64,000 bases of DNA, taken from the NCBI GenBank assembly GCA_035610365.1, contig CM069437.1:32197507-32261506 (forward strand). Direction: 5' to 3'. Below, piece by piece: positions 41,700 through 56,219 of this stretch. This stretch comes from Aquatica leii. Taxonomy: Eukaryota > Arthropoda > Insecta > Coleoptera > Lampyridae. Below the pieces are notes generated by a model. It made no database searches, had not been told where the DNA came from, and saw nothing but the letters and a program-made list of their open reading frames with translations. The position numbers and the translations under genes are program-made. The stretch's first letter is position 1; the number at the start of each line of letters is the position of its first letter.

Positions 41700-44600
41700 A
41701 TACATTTTGAAAGACGTTAAAAGGGAAAGATTACTTTAACACCTTTATCTGCCATTGTGCAACACGAATGCAATTTTTGTGAGAGCTGCCAAAATCTACC
41801 TACCTTCAAGTTTTTTTATTATGGCGAAATCGTACTATGTAAATTAATTTCCTCGTAGAAATAAATTTAATTTTGATTTTTCGATTGATTCCTGTTTACA
41901 CTTTCTAGTCAGTGCCGTAGCAAAAATGTGGTATTTTATAACTTTCGTAATTTAAAATAAAATTTTCCTTGATAAAAAGATGAATTCTTGTCGTTTTAAA
42001 CATTTTTGACCTCTAATTGGTTAATAAGGGCATGCTCGTGTTGAGAAATTTGCCCTGCACTTTCTGCTGTGATTTGTCATAAATTTCATGTTTCCGATGA
42101 CAGGAAAGTTGAATTACCATGCTACTTTTTTCTTCGTGTGTTACGTGTAAAAAATTAAAAAATATATCTACGTAAGAGGCGCATCAGAATATACTTTAAA
42201 ATTTCACAAACCGCATTGTCAACAGCGCTTATTGCCAATGTAAAATCTATATTTTTGTTAATCTCATGGAGAAGAAAAGTAAATCCCGTGAGGTTTTAAA
42301 ATCCCAAGAGAGCAGTCATGACATTAGATTAAAGGGATGCGATTGAATTAAACCTATTTGGCTGCAGATAATTATTATCCCAGTATATATGTACATCTAC
42401 ATGTTTTTAGACCTTTTTTGTAGTTAATTTTGTTATTGTTTTCACTTTAATGGAATTACAAAGACCAGATGTTAACAAAAAAGTACCAAAACCAGAAAAT
42501 TTTCAAAATGTATTACGTACATGCTGCTATCTTCAGATTTCTCGCAAGCTTTTAGTGACGCTCGTTTTTTTTTGGTTCAACGGTTAAACAATCGAAACAT
42601 TGATGTTTTTATAATAATTTTTTCCACAATTCTATTAAGAAAAATTGTGTCAGAAAAAATTCGGAGAATACATAATTATATAATTATACCCAGAAATTGT
42701 CATGAAAAAATCTTTAATCGTATACATTTTGAAAACAAAAGTTTTTGAGCCATAGTTCCAGTTTATATCAGCTTTTTTAAAGCTTTTAAGAACCACTTAC
42801 GTTTAAATTGTTCCGAATTCATTCGAATAATAATTAAATTAATTAAGTGGCACCTTCGTACACTTGTATCGAATAGACTTGGAACCACATTCTTATTATC
42901 ATTTACTAGGTTTATAGCTATTCGCTTCCTATTAGAATTGACGTCAGTGTAGCTATAAATATAAACTGTGAACATGCGTCAAAACAAACATTAATTTTTC
43001 AGTTCAATCTATAAACAACATAATTTAAAAGTCAAAACAAAAATGATATTTTATTCCATGGGCGAAAAAGAAAGTGCGTAACGACGAAAAAATTCAACGA
43101 ACTAATATTGGCGTTTTTTCAATAAAAATCAAAATCAGTTTTTGACAATAACTGTAACAATAAAGATTAATCACTTTAACAACTTATTGTTTTATTGTCA
43201 AAATTTAATCACGGTACGTTGCTTATTGGTCTGACCTTCCTTAATTTTTTTTGGAACACAATGTGATTGATGCGTTTCGACTGGTACATTATTTTGCTGT
43301 TGATAAAGATCGCAACAAAGCAATTTTACATCCTGATTTTGCTTACTTTCGCAATTAACCATCTCACTGATCTAATCTTGGCATAAAAGAAGCTGTAGTA
43401 ATTTCTGTGAGAACGAAGTCGATCGACTTCGCATACTTATTGCATGTGTAACCTTATTATTTCGTTAATTAAGAAAAAAAATAATATTTAAAACTTTCAT
43501 CTGATTATCGTTTATTTACTGCGTGTTCCTCTACAACAATAACGCGGTATACTATTATATTTCTCTTTATATAAGAGTACCGACAATTAAATTGATTAAA
43601 AAAAGGATTATAAACCGGCAACTAAGTTTGGGAAACGAACTTTCATTGCATTACTTGGTGCATCTGTACAGCTTTGTTTGCTTTTCTTAAGCAGAAATAA
43701 ACACATTTTTTTATTACTCAGTAATTAGTTCAATCAATTTGTTTAATAGATTTTAAAATTCTTTACGGAAAAACGTTTTATCTAAATTATCTATCTTGTT
43801 ACAATGCAACACTCATACTACTCTAAAACTAGTTTTAAAAGAGCTTTATCTTATTTTTGTACGAATGTTCCTTAAAAATCTGTAACTGTAAACAGGCTGA
43901 ATTTTATATTACGCATTTTGTCTTATGATAGCATTTCCGTAGCCTAAAAACCTAAACGATTTAGCGGAAACGGATACATAAAAAATTACGTCAATGCGTT
44001 CTTTACTATGAAATGATTAATCGTAGACGAATAAAAATTATACAACCGTGGAAAATTTAAAAAAACACAACGATTTTTTGATGTCAAAGCCCAAAACGTG
44101 GCTACGTTCTTCAACAATTTTTGTAGTCAGTTTTGTGCTTTTAAATTCAAAGAAAAGCGTGATGAATATGTTTTTTTTAAATTTAATTTTAATAGAAATC
44201 GATATTTGGAAATTTGTGCTTTTGGTGAATCCTTCCAGAGTGTTAAGTCGTGAAAGGTGACAGTAACAATTGTTTTTGGGCCTTTCTTAAGATGCTAATT
44301 CAATTACAATTACTTCTTAATATATATTTTTTTTTAAAGTTTACTGTTTTACCCTATTCGGTTTGCTCTAGTTTTTGTTGTATATTCTAGTTTTTACTTT
44401 AGGATTTAAAGATTTTTGGTTTCGTTTATTTTTTGAACTTCGCATCTCTTACTTAGTAGTTTTATTTTTGAAAACCGCTCTATTTACTTCTTTTGTTTGT
44501 TTTTTTTTCTCAGCTTCAATTCGATTACAAAAGTACTCATTGGCAAAGTTATTTCGTTACCAACAAAAAATTTATCTAACAAAAAAAAACTTATGTGATT

Positions 44601-45330
44601 TTACTGTTGAACAAAAGTTGAATAACTAAGAAAACGCTTATAAATTTATAAATAAGAATTTTTGTTTATTTGATGTATTTTAATGTAAATGAAAATTGAT
44701 TTTTACAATTATCCATGTATATTTACACGTACTTGACATTTCTATTTAGAAAACAAGATTTTTTCCAATCATTTGAAGCTTTCAAATTTACTTGCTTAGG
44801 TAAAAACGTTGGAGTTGATTTAACAAATTTACACATTTGTAGAATAAACAAAAAGTGAAGAAAAACAAAAAAAATGTTGATTTGATGCTAACTGTTAATT
44901 TCTAACCATAAGAAGGCAGGTGATAAAAGTTGACGTGATAAAAAATCTAACAAGAAAATTAAAACAACGAGACTAATAGCTACAACGACTGTAAATAATA
45001 GTAGGTAATTTATGTCAAAAGTGTTGATAATAAAGCAAAGCATAAGCGAAAAAGAAAACAAGTTTAGTATGGCTACACTATTTGTTACTAACAAAATCAA
45101 TTTAAAATCCAAAATAAAAAATACTGTAGTATTTGAATGTATTTTTTATTTAAAGAAATTATAGGCTTTTAGATAGATTTTCTACCAGACACGCTGTTCT
45201 ACTTAAATAATAATTTACTTTAAAAACATAGTTTACCAGAAATTTTGATTTATCACTTTGCGGCTCTATAGTTTTTCGTTATCACGTAACTACACTAGTG
45301 AACAAATTTATGCAAAAAAATTTTTAAAAA
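41700..45330. other. No gene or transposon recognised
   Basis: About 3.6 kb of AT-rich DNA with only short random frames on both strands. A TATAAATA box at about 42953 precedes only a 12-codon frame. Could hold distal enhancers of the E(spl)-like gene; nothing specific seen. Confidence 0.4.
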
Positions 45331-45339
45331 CAGAAAATC

Positions 45340-46050
45340 AAAGAAGCAGTAAGAAAAACAAAGAAGATGGTAAAAAAGAAATCGTTGTAAACTTAAGCAG
45401 AATTTTTAAGAAATACTGATTTAAAAGAGGCAGTAAATGAAGAGGGAACAAAAAAGTTTTTTCGATTAAAATAGTAAATTGTACATTAACTCTTGAAAAG
45501 ACTGAAAAATAATGAAAGTACCGGGACATACAAAGCGATGCCAAATGTTGAATTTAGCATATACATAACATTCTAAACAGTAATCCAGATAGCTATGATC
45601 TCATCTCGTTTATGAGTCATTTAATGACTTTAATCAAGCATTCTATAATATTAAAAAAGTAGAACTCGATAAAGCGTTAGAAAAAGATAGAACATGTAGA
45701 AGAAGAACCAACGCAAAGTTTATTAAATTTTAAAAAACCCAGATGAATAACAGATTTATGGTAGATTCAGGTAAATGAAATAGAAAAAGAAAAAGATTAA
45801 AGAAACATGGTTACAAAAAAATTGGATAAAAGAAGAATGACTACATTTGTAAAAATATTATCTAAGTTTATCTAAGACTTTTAGTATTAGAAGAAGGAAA
45901 CAAATAATTCGCTGATTTTATTTATCAAAAGGGAAGAAGCTTTCAGACCGGTTCTAAAAAGAAACTCTCATAAAAGTTAAAGCAAATGAAAAATTTATGG
46001 TCGACTCAGGTGTATGAAATAGAAAAAAAGAACAAATCAAGCATAGAGAG
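45340..46050 (+). mobile_element. Possible very old retroelement remnant
   Basis: Lysine-rich decayed plus-strand text containing FMVDSG twice (near 45756 and 45995), resembling the active-site region of a retroelement protease, within a direct repeat of about 45 bp about 240 bp apart. No terminal repeats or RT seen. Many breaks; family uncertain. Confidence 0.2.
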
Positions 46051-46434
46051 CGAGAGCAAGAGTTAGAACTTTAGAGAAACTTATACATTAGCTGTCCACA
46101 TAACCATAAAACATTTTCCAAATAAAAAAAAAACATTGTATAAACTACACTCACAGAAAAAGGAAATGGGCGTATGCTTCATTCGACTTATTTGTATCAA
46201 AAATGCAGGCTTTTGATTAATCTTTGTTTTATGTCTTGGACTGCTTGTAGTCGCCGGACGAAACAGCTGTAGAGATGTAGCGGTAATGTTCTGCGAAATT
46301 TGCGTTGTTTTCTCATATGTTGAAAAAGCGGACGCCATTTTATGATGCGAAATTTATTTGTGCTACATGTAGAAAGCGTAAAATGGTACTCTAGTACTGC
46401 ATCGGTACTACAATAGCGTTTTACAGTACGTCCA

Positions 46435-48260
46435 ATGAATGCAATTATTGTAAATCAGTCAATAATTCCCATTTTATTTGTCATTATGCAACATAACCAA
46501 GAAATAGCGCTATGTCTGTATGCTATTAACAAAATAAAAAGGAATAAACCAAAGATTTCAGAAGTTTGGAATTATTTTGAAAAGAATGAAGAAAGGAAGC
46601 AAACAAGAATACGTAAAATCAAGAAAAACTTGCATGATCACCTTAAGAGAAAACATCAGTCTGCGTTATCAAACTGTGCCAATGATGATGATGAATTAGC
46701 AGAAAAATGTGAAACCCCTCAGAAACGAAAAAAATCTTGAAGCATTAACAACAGCGTTTGAAAAATTCAAAACTTACGACAAAAATTTGATAAGGCTCTA
46801 GTATCGTTCATGTCAAGTTGTTTTTCACCCAATTTCAATTGTTTCTGTAGAAGAATACTTTACGAAACAAACTAGTCGGTAATACATATAATGAACAACA
46901 TGAACATTTCTAAATAATGTAAATTCTGTTGCACTAACAAAGACTCTATAAACTTCTAGGGCCAATGAGCTCTATAGTTCGCTAACCTGCCATTTTATTT
47001 ACAAAAATGAATTTAGGTCTGTAACCCTTAAATGCAAACATATTCCAGAAACCCAATCAAGTTCAAATATCAAAGAAATTGAGTGACATTTACCACTCTG
47101 AAGATGCAAGTTGCAATGTCTTGCGATACGTCACTTTGGTTTCACGAACGACAATACGACAAAGGCCAAGTTTTAATTCATGTTTTGGCTCTCAAGGAAA
47201 GACTAACCCCTAAAAACTCTGGATGTTTAACTACGACGCTGTCTAAGCCGAAAGTCGCTTATAATCATATATCATAAATGATTGGAGTTTAAAAGACAAG
47301 GTGATCTGTATTCTTACAGACAATGCTGAAAGCATAATTAACGCTGCTGATCTTAGAATCAGACATTTACATTGTTTCACTCACATACTTAATCTCGTCG
47401 TTACTGAAGGATAAAAAGATCCGTCTTTAGACAATCCTCTGAAAAAATTCCATGCTATTGTAAGTCATTTCAAAAAAAGTACTGTTCCAAAAAAGTAAGT
47501 GAGGAACAAAATAGATATAACAATACAAAATCAATAAACATGTTTCTAGGAGATGGAACGTAATAATTACTTTTAATAGTTTGACGAATCTTCCACCACC
47601 TTTGGGAACAGAATTTTCGTTTATACTTAAAGAAATGATTAATCTCCTCGCACGTTTTAAGAATCTAGAGTTCAAATGTCTGAAGACTCATATACTACTA
47701 CATCCCTTATATTCCCAATTGTAATGGAGATACACTTGAAAATCAATGATATTGGGAAAAATTTACAATTCAAATGTACAAAAGATTTTTTGCTAGACTA
47801 TAGAGACTATAGAGAAGCGAATAATGAAGTGTTCTCGACAGTTTCAGATCCTAGTCTTAAAAAACCTGCAAATCAATCAAAAGAGAACAGTTCGCAAGCA
47901 GCTCTTCTCAACTCAACTCAAAATGAACTTCATGGTTTACATTTATAAGGATGTGAATGATGAAGTTGAAGAACGTAAAACATCAATGACTAATAAGAAT
48001 ATTAATTTGCTGTCATTTTTACAACAACAAGAGACGAGTACTTCAACTACAGATTCTATAAATATCTGGAAAAAAGTATAATTTACAAATTGAAACACAC
48101 CGATTAGGTAGCATGACAATCTACATTTTAAAACATTGACAAATGTACATCTGTACCCTCAGAAAAAGTTTTTTTAAAGACCGGATAGATCATCACTGAT
48201 AGGAAGTCAAGGCTTGAGCCAGATGTGGTGAACAAATTGACTTTTCTCAGTCAAAATAAA
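46435..48260 (+). mobile_element. Decayed hAT element with BED finger
   Basis: 46540-46740 encodes a BED-finger-like stretch (SEVWNYFEKNEERKQTRIRK and NLHDHLKRKHQSALS) whose first cysteine pair is not evident. Later blocks: ISIVSVEEYFTK, a CVLTDNAES-like piece with the catalytic Asp near 47315, HCFTHILNLVV near 47375, IVSHFKKS near 47460, LGTEFSFILKEMINLLARFK near 47620, and ITFTN..LQIETHRLGSMTIY near 48085. Order and content fit a hAT transposase of the Ac/ZBED group with many breaks. Ends not identified. Confidence 0.6.
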
Positions 48261-48414
48261 TGGCCAGAAAAATATACTTATTTTTTAATGTAAAGAGTTT
48301 ACGTTTTATTTCTTAATGTTATAACAATTCGCTTTTTTATCTGAACTTTTAGTTCTTGTTTTTAGAATTAAACAAAACATGTTTTTTAACCTGGTGCAGT
48401 TTTTTTTGGTATTG

Positions 48415-48430
48415 TCGATAGTACTATCGA
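48415..48430. repeat. Perfect 16-bp palindrome TCGATAGTACTATCGA
   Basis: Short perfect palindrome in AT-rich DNA just after the BED-hAT remnant; might be part of a transposon terminus. Confidence 0.4.
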
Positions 48431-48539
48431 TTGAAATTTTAAAAACTAAGGATGGTACAAACTATTAATTTGACACTATTAACTCACTGATTTAGTCGAA
48501 TTCTAAGCTTTTTTTTGTTTGGTGATCATTTCTGCAGGT

Positions 48540-51500
48540 TACTGGAGAAATAAAATACCTAGCGCGGACCAAAAAGTGCGATGACAAGAAAATCTCAAAA
48601 ATGAATCAAAATTTGGTTGACAAAACGTTTGTTAATTAGGGGCCGGATCCTCCAGAAAAAAAGGGGGTGCAAACCAGCCTTCTTACTGTCGTCATACAAT
48701 TGTAAAAAACCCCAAAGTAGACAAGCCTCGAATGTTACTGGAAAGAACAAAGAAGATCGTATTTGCAAAAAAGTAGGAGAGCGCCAGGATGTTGAAATTC
48801 CACCAAATTAATATAAAAAAGCGTTCCAAGCTCTTTGGCTCCTCCTCCTCAGCTCCACACAAGCGTTCAAAAAACAAGAACTTAGTGCTAAGTTATCTTT
48901 CCCTGATATATGGCATAGATCGCACAACCCCATCTAACAATAATATGGGATACGTAGGCTTAAATTAAGCTTATGAAAGCAATAGATCCATTAAGAAGTA
49001 AAGGATTTGTGATACCGGTAACGAATGAAAAGATGATATAAAAACAACTAAGTTAGTTGTTAAATTTAAAAAGTAATGGAAACATTAAATTCAGAAACAA
49101 AAAAACTGAACCAGTTTATCACAGATAATTCTAAAATTAAAAAAGAGATAAAAGATGCAAATCGGAATATTAGAAGCATAACGTTCTAAATAATGACGGA
49201 CAACTGTAATTGGTAATAAAAAAATTGAAATTGTTGACATAAAAGGAACGACAATGGTAGGTGTGTTTATAGGAACCTAAACAAACAGCGAAACATAGAA
49301 GATTGCAATACAAAATAAGGGAGAACCATTAGAACAAACACATAGAACATGGAAGCAAGCAGTCACAAGCAAAACAATTAGAGAAACACAAACGCATGTA
49401 GGAAATCCAGTCGAAAAAACTGGAGAAGAATGTAGCCTTATCATAGTCGAAAATTCAGATAAAACGATGGAAAAATGAATTAAAAAGAAACACGGATAGA
49501 TTTCTAGACATCTGTGAATCATCAAATAGTATTGAAATTCTCGAACATACAATTAAACAGAAGGTAGAAGGAGAAACTATAAAAAAGTTAATACCTAATA
49601 AAAATTGAGATAAAGAATCACGAAAAGGCTAGAAGTTCTGCACTTCATAACATCTTGCAGATAACTACCCATATTTCTTATACACTGAAAGGTTACAAAA
49701 AATGCTACAAACCGTGTTCTGCGGCACAACCATACAAATAGATCTATATGAATCAGTTAACTAAAATACAGTAAATGTTGCTGGAAACAATACGAATAGA
49801 AGAAACGAATTTTCTACTTTTGTTATCACAGTAGAAAAAATGGACACGGATTTCAAGACATTACTAGCGGAGGTAAAATCAATACTCCAAGAGATTAAAG
49901 AAAAAAAATCGTAAGAAATGTTAGAAGTACGAACGATGGAAAAGTATTAATAGTTATGGACAAAAATAAAGACTAAGTCTAAAAAATTAAGAATAAAATT
50001 GCAGAACCTGCAAATAATACAATAGTCAAATAAAAACGAACTTTATCCATAATTAAGAAATATTCTTAATAGAGAGCCAAAGGTCCTAAAATAGGAAGTC
50101 TAACATCTGGAGTAAAAAACACATACAAAACAATCATAGTGGATTCAGCAATGGCTAGAACTCTTTTGCAATAAAATTTGTTAAAATTGAATTAATGAGA
50201 GGGAGAGTAGAAAAGAGAGTTTTGGTCACACAACCGTTGCTGGTTCTATGGACATTTAGCATTACAATGCCAGAATGAGTGAGACAAATCTAAATGCTCC
50301 TATAGATATAGGAGAAAAGGGCATAAGACAAATGATTGCAAAGATTAAAAATATAAATGTACCATCTGAAACTAAATTGGCCACAAAATGGACACCCTAA
50401 AATGCAAGGTCTTTAAAAAAACAATAAGAAAGAAAAAACTAATGTTGTCTAAAACGTCATTCAAACAGCATTCTACGAGAACATGGAAGACAAACACATA
50501 ACGCAAAATGATTCAAATCAAAATAATTCCAATTTATCTAAATGGAAGTCAAGCTGCACAAAATCTGGTATTTGCTTCCTCAAAAAATACTAACATAGCC
50601 GTAGCTATAATTTCTGAATCTCCAACTAAATCAAAAACAAACAAACTAAGCACGGTTTTGAACAAAGATTCAGCCATAATAATCAACAACAAACTCAACT
50701 GCAAGAAAGTTGAGAAGGGAGCAGGGCTTCATCAAAATAGAAATCGAAAACTTTACTATTATAAGGTGCTATATAATAAATAATTGCGCGGCTGAAAGAT
50801 TCAAAAACTACTTACTATTTCTAAACAATATAATACAAAAATCAGGAAAAGCTTAATAATAGCGGGTGATTTAAATCCAAAGTTCTTTTTGTGGGGTTCA
50901 TATAAGGTAGAGCGAAAGGAAGACATTCTTGCAAATTAGATGGCAACATACAATCTGTTTGTACGCAACAGAGGATCGTATAGCAATCACGATAAAAAAT
51001 CTGTAATTGACATAACTCTTGCGTCAGCAGTAGCACTACTATACAACAAGTATGATTAAAACAATATTTAATAAAATTGGGAAAAGCTCTAAAGACAACT
51101 TTACTTTTTTTGAAAATCATAAAATTAGAACTAATGTCAAAGGTAGTCTTTTGTTACCGCGAGGCAGTCCTCTCTAACTAAAGTGTGTCGCGTCGCTACG
51201 ACACTACGGCTCGTTGTTACAAACTAAAGTTGCGTATCAGTTAGTATCACTCATTACAGATGTGTGCGACATCAGCCTTCGCAAAAAAGCACAAACAAAA
51301 AAGAAGTATACTGGTGAAATGACTATATAAAATAACTTAGGCAAATATGTATAAAAGCAAGATGAGTCTACACGAGGTCAAACCGTGAAGAGATGGAATC
51401 ACACAAGGTAAATCTGTAGGCATGCAGGAAAGATTTGAAATTAGCAATTAAGAAATCCAAAGAGAAAAAGTTATGCAATAAAGTTGAAGAGAACCCATGG

Positions 51501-53640
51501 AGTCAAGCCTACAGAATAGTTCTTAAAAACGTAGGAGCGCACAGACCAGTAACAAATAAAGACATAATTACCCAACAAATCGCAAAAATGTTCCCTCAAT
51601 GCAAACTTAACACAAAAGGGTAGAATAGTAGATGAGAGTTTGTTGAGATTGTGGTCAACATAATGAAAACCAACTAAGCCCTTGGCCTAGACAGTATTCC
51701 GCCAAAAATTCCTAAGCTGGTAGTAGAAACATCTCCTAAAATAGTACTGAATATCAAGAATCAATACATCAAGGAAAGCTGATTTCCAGAAAGGTAGAAG
51801 ATTACAAAAATAATTCTACTCCTAAAAGTGAAGGAGAACATCGTTACTGGATATAGACCACACTTTTGGAAAACTGCAAAAAAAGAATACTCTCTGATAA
51901 CTACTTTGGCTTTAGAGAAGTCAGATCAAAAGAGGACGCAATCGCCATCGTGGTTAACACAGCAAAGGCTGAATTAGCTAAACTTCTTGATAGATAAAAG
52001 TTGGTTGCTCTTACAACAGTAGCTGTACGAAACGCTTTCAATACAGCAAGCTGGCAATTGATTAGGCAAAAACTACTGGAAAATCACTTATGTCCTTATC
52101 TGATGAAAATCCTGTTCAGCTACCTAAAAACAGATATATAAAAGTGCTGAGAGAACTCCAACTGATGTCAAGGATCTGTGCTGGGCCCATCACTTTAGTA
52201 TATCATCTACGATGGTGTTCTGAGGATAAAGGTTTCATGGGGCATCAAGCTGATTGCTTTTGCTGGTGACCTCGTAGTTCTAGCTTATGTGAGCAACAAA
52301 AGTAACTCAAGAGAAAATGTCAATGCACCGCTAGAAAGAATAAGCGAATGGATGGAACGGGCACATCTTAGCTTGGCGCTAGAAAACACTGGCTATTCTT
52401 CTCACCGGCAAGAAAAGGAAAAGGAAACTCAGACATATTAAAATTTAAAATAGTCTTACCTCACCGAATTTATAGCACCTAAGGATAATTCTTGACAATA
52501 ATCTGAACTTTAAAAAGCACATAGAATTTGCTAGCAATAAAGCTCTGACATGCATAAATTATGCCCAATACATACGGAACAAGAGAGACAAAAAGATAAC
52601 TCTATGCCAATGTAATCGACTCAAAATTGCATTACGGAGCATTTATCTGGAGTAGGGTTACCCGACCAAAAACTTAAAATTCCGGAGTAAATTCCGGATT
52701 TTTTAAGAAATTTTCAGGCTTTCTTGTAAATATGATGCTAACTTCGTTATGTCAGAAAACAAAACTATTATTAAAGATTTGGAAGTGTTGAAAAGTATTT
52801 CCGGGAGCGTTAAATATAAGAAAAATGATCAGAATGAATGCATGTACCTTTGATTTTTTCATAAAAGCTTTGGGTTTATTTGATTTTTTTTTTTATTTCT
52901 TTACCTAAATGTAGCAATTCCGAACGTCTTAAAATTCCCCCCGCATGCCGGACAAAGACATAAATTACCGGACATGTTCGCAAAAATTCGGACGTATGGC
53001 ATCCCTAATCTGGAGTGACTCTTTAAAAACAAACAAGATAAAAAAAACCACAACGGATTTCAGCCATTAGAATCTGCTCAGCATATCTAATGATAAGTAG
53101 GTACAAAGACAGTTGGAATCCTTGACATACTGGCAGAAAAAAGAGCCTTCCTTAGAAGAGAACCAAACTCGTACAGAAGCTATACCAAGAAAATGAGCTG
53201 AAAGAAATGGCAAGAAAGATGGGACAATATAAAAGTCCAGACGGCTAGATAAAACGCCTATTCCTGAAATCAGCGACTGGTACCTCAAAAAATACAGTGA
53301 ACTTCTACCTGACCCAGATACTTAGCGGACATGGCGGTTTTAATAGCCACTTGCACCGGTTTGGCTTATCTCCTACAGAGAGTTGCAAATTGAGCCATGA
53401 GAAGGAAGATACTTCGGAACACTGATTATTTGTATGTAAATACTTGGCTACTTCACAAAAAGCAATAAGAGAGTGTTCTCCAGAAGCATCCGTTAAAGCC
53501 ATGCTGAGAAGCGAAGAGACATGGCAAGAAATAGCAAGAAACATAGCGGAAAATCTAAAGAAGAAAATAAGTGGAAGACGTACCAAAACAGCAGCAAAAA
53601 TAAAGAAGAATAAAGACCATACCTGATCGGTCGGTAGGTG
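48540..53640 (+). mobile_element. R1-clade LINE, decayed, copy B (about 5 kb)
   Basis: ORF1-like region with zinc-knuckle pattern CWFYGHLALQC and CSYRYRRKGHKTNDC (50240-50340). Endonuclease SLIIAGDLNPKFFLWGSYKV with SVIDITLASAV (50850-51035). RT with ALGLDSIPPKIPKLV (51675), KLIAFAGDLVVLAYVSNKSN (motif C region as AGDL, about 52250) and LDNNLNFKKHIEFASNKALT. C terminus TQILSGHGGFNSHLHRFGLS with C...C...H.....C (about 53310-53440). The WGS/SVID.T.AS endonuclease and cysteine-rich tail fit the R1 clade. Many stops; interrupted by a hAT MITE (52653-53007). Confidence 0.8.
52653..53007. mobile_element. hAT-type MITE (355 bp) inside LINE copy B
   Basis: 8-bp duplication ATCTGGAG (52645-52652 and 53008-53015). 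Ends TAGGGTTACC and, reverse-complemented, TAGGGATGCC. Contains several CCGGA/TCCGG-type short inverted motifs. No coding. Younger than the LINE. Confidence 0.85.
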
Positions 53641-53699
53641 TACTCGAGTGAGTGCGAATCCGGCACTATCTGAGAAAAACACCACAATCCGATAGTTTT

Positions 53700-56200
53700 T
53701 CGACGATTTTTACATTCGGTTAAAAAAAAATAAAACTAGAAACGATCCAAGTTTCTGGCTAAGTTCGTGTCATAATGACCTGTTTCTTTCTGTTTTCACT
53801 AAACATTTTTCTTTGACAAGTTCTAGTTTATAGAAACTTGGATCTTGGACTCAAAAGTATAAGGTAGAACAGGTATTTACTCAAGCTAAAACCTTTGTTT
53901 TTCTTCTACAGTATCATTCAAGTAGAATTTTGTTTTTATTATTACTTTAGCTAAAGTTCTACTAGTATGATACGTATCAATACAAATATGATACACGCGT
54001 GTGGTAAGAATTCGATCTAGTAGATAATTGTATTTTGAAGTTATTGTTTAATAACTTTCGTGACTCATATTTACCTGCGTTGTTAATTTTATTCATGTTT
54101 CGAACGTCGCTTATTAATGGATTTAATTAATGCCAAATGAATTTGCAGGAATTGATTAAGTACCGTTAAGTTGCAAATATGAAAGGATGTAGAAGTTGTA
54201 AACATTTTTTTTTATTCTTCCTCCGTAGTTGCAACAAAAAATAGTAACATTCTTTCTAATCATAAAAAAAGATTTTACATAACAAATCCTGTAAAATTAA
54301 GCAAAGCAACACCTATTTCGAACAATTACTCGTGTAGATTGATGTATTGGAACATTTGTGAAGATGTTGATTAGATAAGTGCCTTTTTTATTTATATAAA
54401 ATTCATTATTTTATGATGTAAGTGATTTATACAAGAAGTGAAATAAATTTGTCACAATTTAATTTTTATTCATAAGTCGGCATTAAAATTCATTCATTTT
54501 TACGTAGCCGAAAGGTGAAACCTACGAGCTTCTTCAGAATAATCTTAACCACCATCAACCAATTACGTTTTGTCGAAGATTTATAATAGAAAAAAAAGTA
54601 AGTAATAATCAGGATAAAACGCGGCGGATTAGATCTCTTGGTTACCACGCAAACTTTGTAACTTCTTTTTTAGTGAACACGTTTAACATTTCAAAAGAGG
54701 TAAATTTTAATAGCAACCACGCGACTGGTAAACTAAGAAATGTCGTGGGAAAGTTCAGAAATTCTACCTACATCAATCGTGCGTGTGTTCAAGTACAAAA
54801 AAAGTTACTACTTCCTTTTTGTTTTGTCGGCATGACGAGAGTAATCAATTTTTTCTTACAATTTTGGATTATGGCCAAAATGTTTGCAGGAAATCGCCGG
54901 GATCAGATAAACTCCTTAAAATGCAATTAATTACTATGGGAACCGGTGCAAAGGTATTAGTGATTAATAACTCTTTACCTACAAATCCGATTCGTGGAAT
55001 TAAATCGACGCAAGTTCCCACGATTGAATTTCAACAGATGGCTGACTGACTTCACCTTTCATTTCCTCCTTGTTAAAGTTTAATAGTTTTTAGTGATAAA
55101 TCAGATGTTATAATTTAGCTAAGGAAATTACTCTTCTTGCCCTTAAAACATAACTGAACCTAGATTTTTCAATTGGTACAATTAAAATCTAATTGAATTG
55201 GACTTCCGTTCGAGCGTGTGAAATTGCGACAGGTGCTTAAAAATGATGACCTTACTAAATTGTCGAGATCGTTTACTGCAACGAGCGTAGGATTTGCCAA
55301 AGACATAAATGCCTTTTTTTTAGTGTTTAATATTGGAGAAACATTGTAGCTTAACTGTGTTTTTAAATTTCAAGGATAATTGCTCCAAATTTGCACTGAT
55401 GTATTTATACAAGGTACAAAACAGTGATTGTAATTGGCACATAATTGTGGGAGAGGTTTGTTCAATCAGTTAACGGAAGCAGTAATCAACTGGCTGCGAG
55501 GCACGGACGGTTTGATTCTCACGATGCACGAGCCCCACGCCTAGTCTGCCCACGACAAATCTTGTTATCAATGCTTTTCTTTGTTGCCTGGCAGTTTTAT
55601 AATCAGTACCGTTAGATTACAAACAGTAATTTAAGATCACTTATTTTTATTGTCTTGCATGACACAAAAAAAATTTCTTCGATAACGAAAAATGTCGATT
55701 CCAACCATCGAACTAGGATATCGGACATTGTTAGGCATAGTCGATACTACCTACTATGCGTAGGTATGTACATAAATTAAAGGGTATTGTTTACAAATGT
55801 TATGTAATTATAATTTTTGAACACATATCTTCGACTGTGAAGAATGTAAAAGACCTTGAAAGGACTATATGTCTATCCACAAGGATATACACAAATCATT
55901 ACTGAACCGAATCCAGGTTGTTATTAAGAAAATTACACATTATCTTTTATCAGCACGCAATGAAAGGAAAATTTGTTACTACGAAACCAGATTTCTTAAA
56001 TAATTAACTGTAGCGTGCTTAGATTTATATTGTGTAAGAAGAGTTTTATCTTAGAAAGAAACGCGTCAGAACCGTACTTGGAAGTAGATCTCCACTATCA
56101 CCGAATAAATTTATTACGCTGTATTTTTAATAAGGATCAAAAGTATAAGTCAAAACGCATTAAAGAACGTGCCAACGTCACTACGTTGTAAGGATTATTT
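53700..56200. other. No gene recognised
   Basis: AT-rich, with short frames only (the two overlapping frames at 54673-55049 have no domain or splice support). A GC-richer patch at 55490-55570 carries CACGGACGG and CCCCACGCC but no clear motif set. Confidence 0.4.
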
Positions 56201-56219
56201 CTTTTCGACAAAAATTATT

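Noticed and set aside
42950-43070. TATA box followed by a short frame as a Bearded-like gene
   Set aside because: The frame has 12 codons and no family resemblance.
54673-55049. Two overlapping 85-88-codon frames
   Set aside because: No domain, signal peptide or splice support, and they overlap in different frames.
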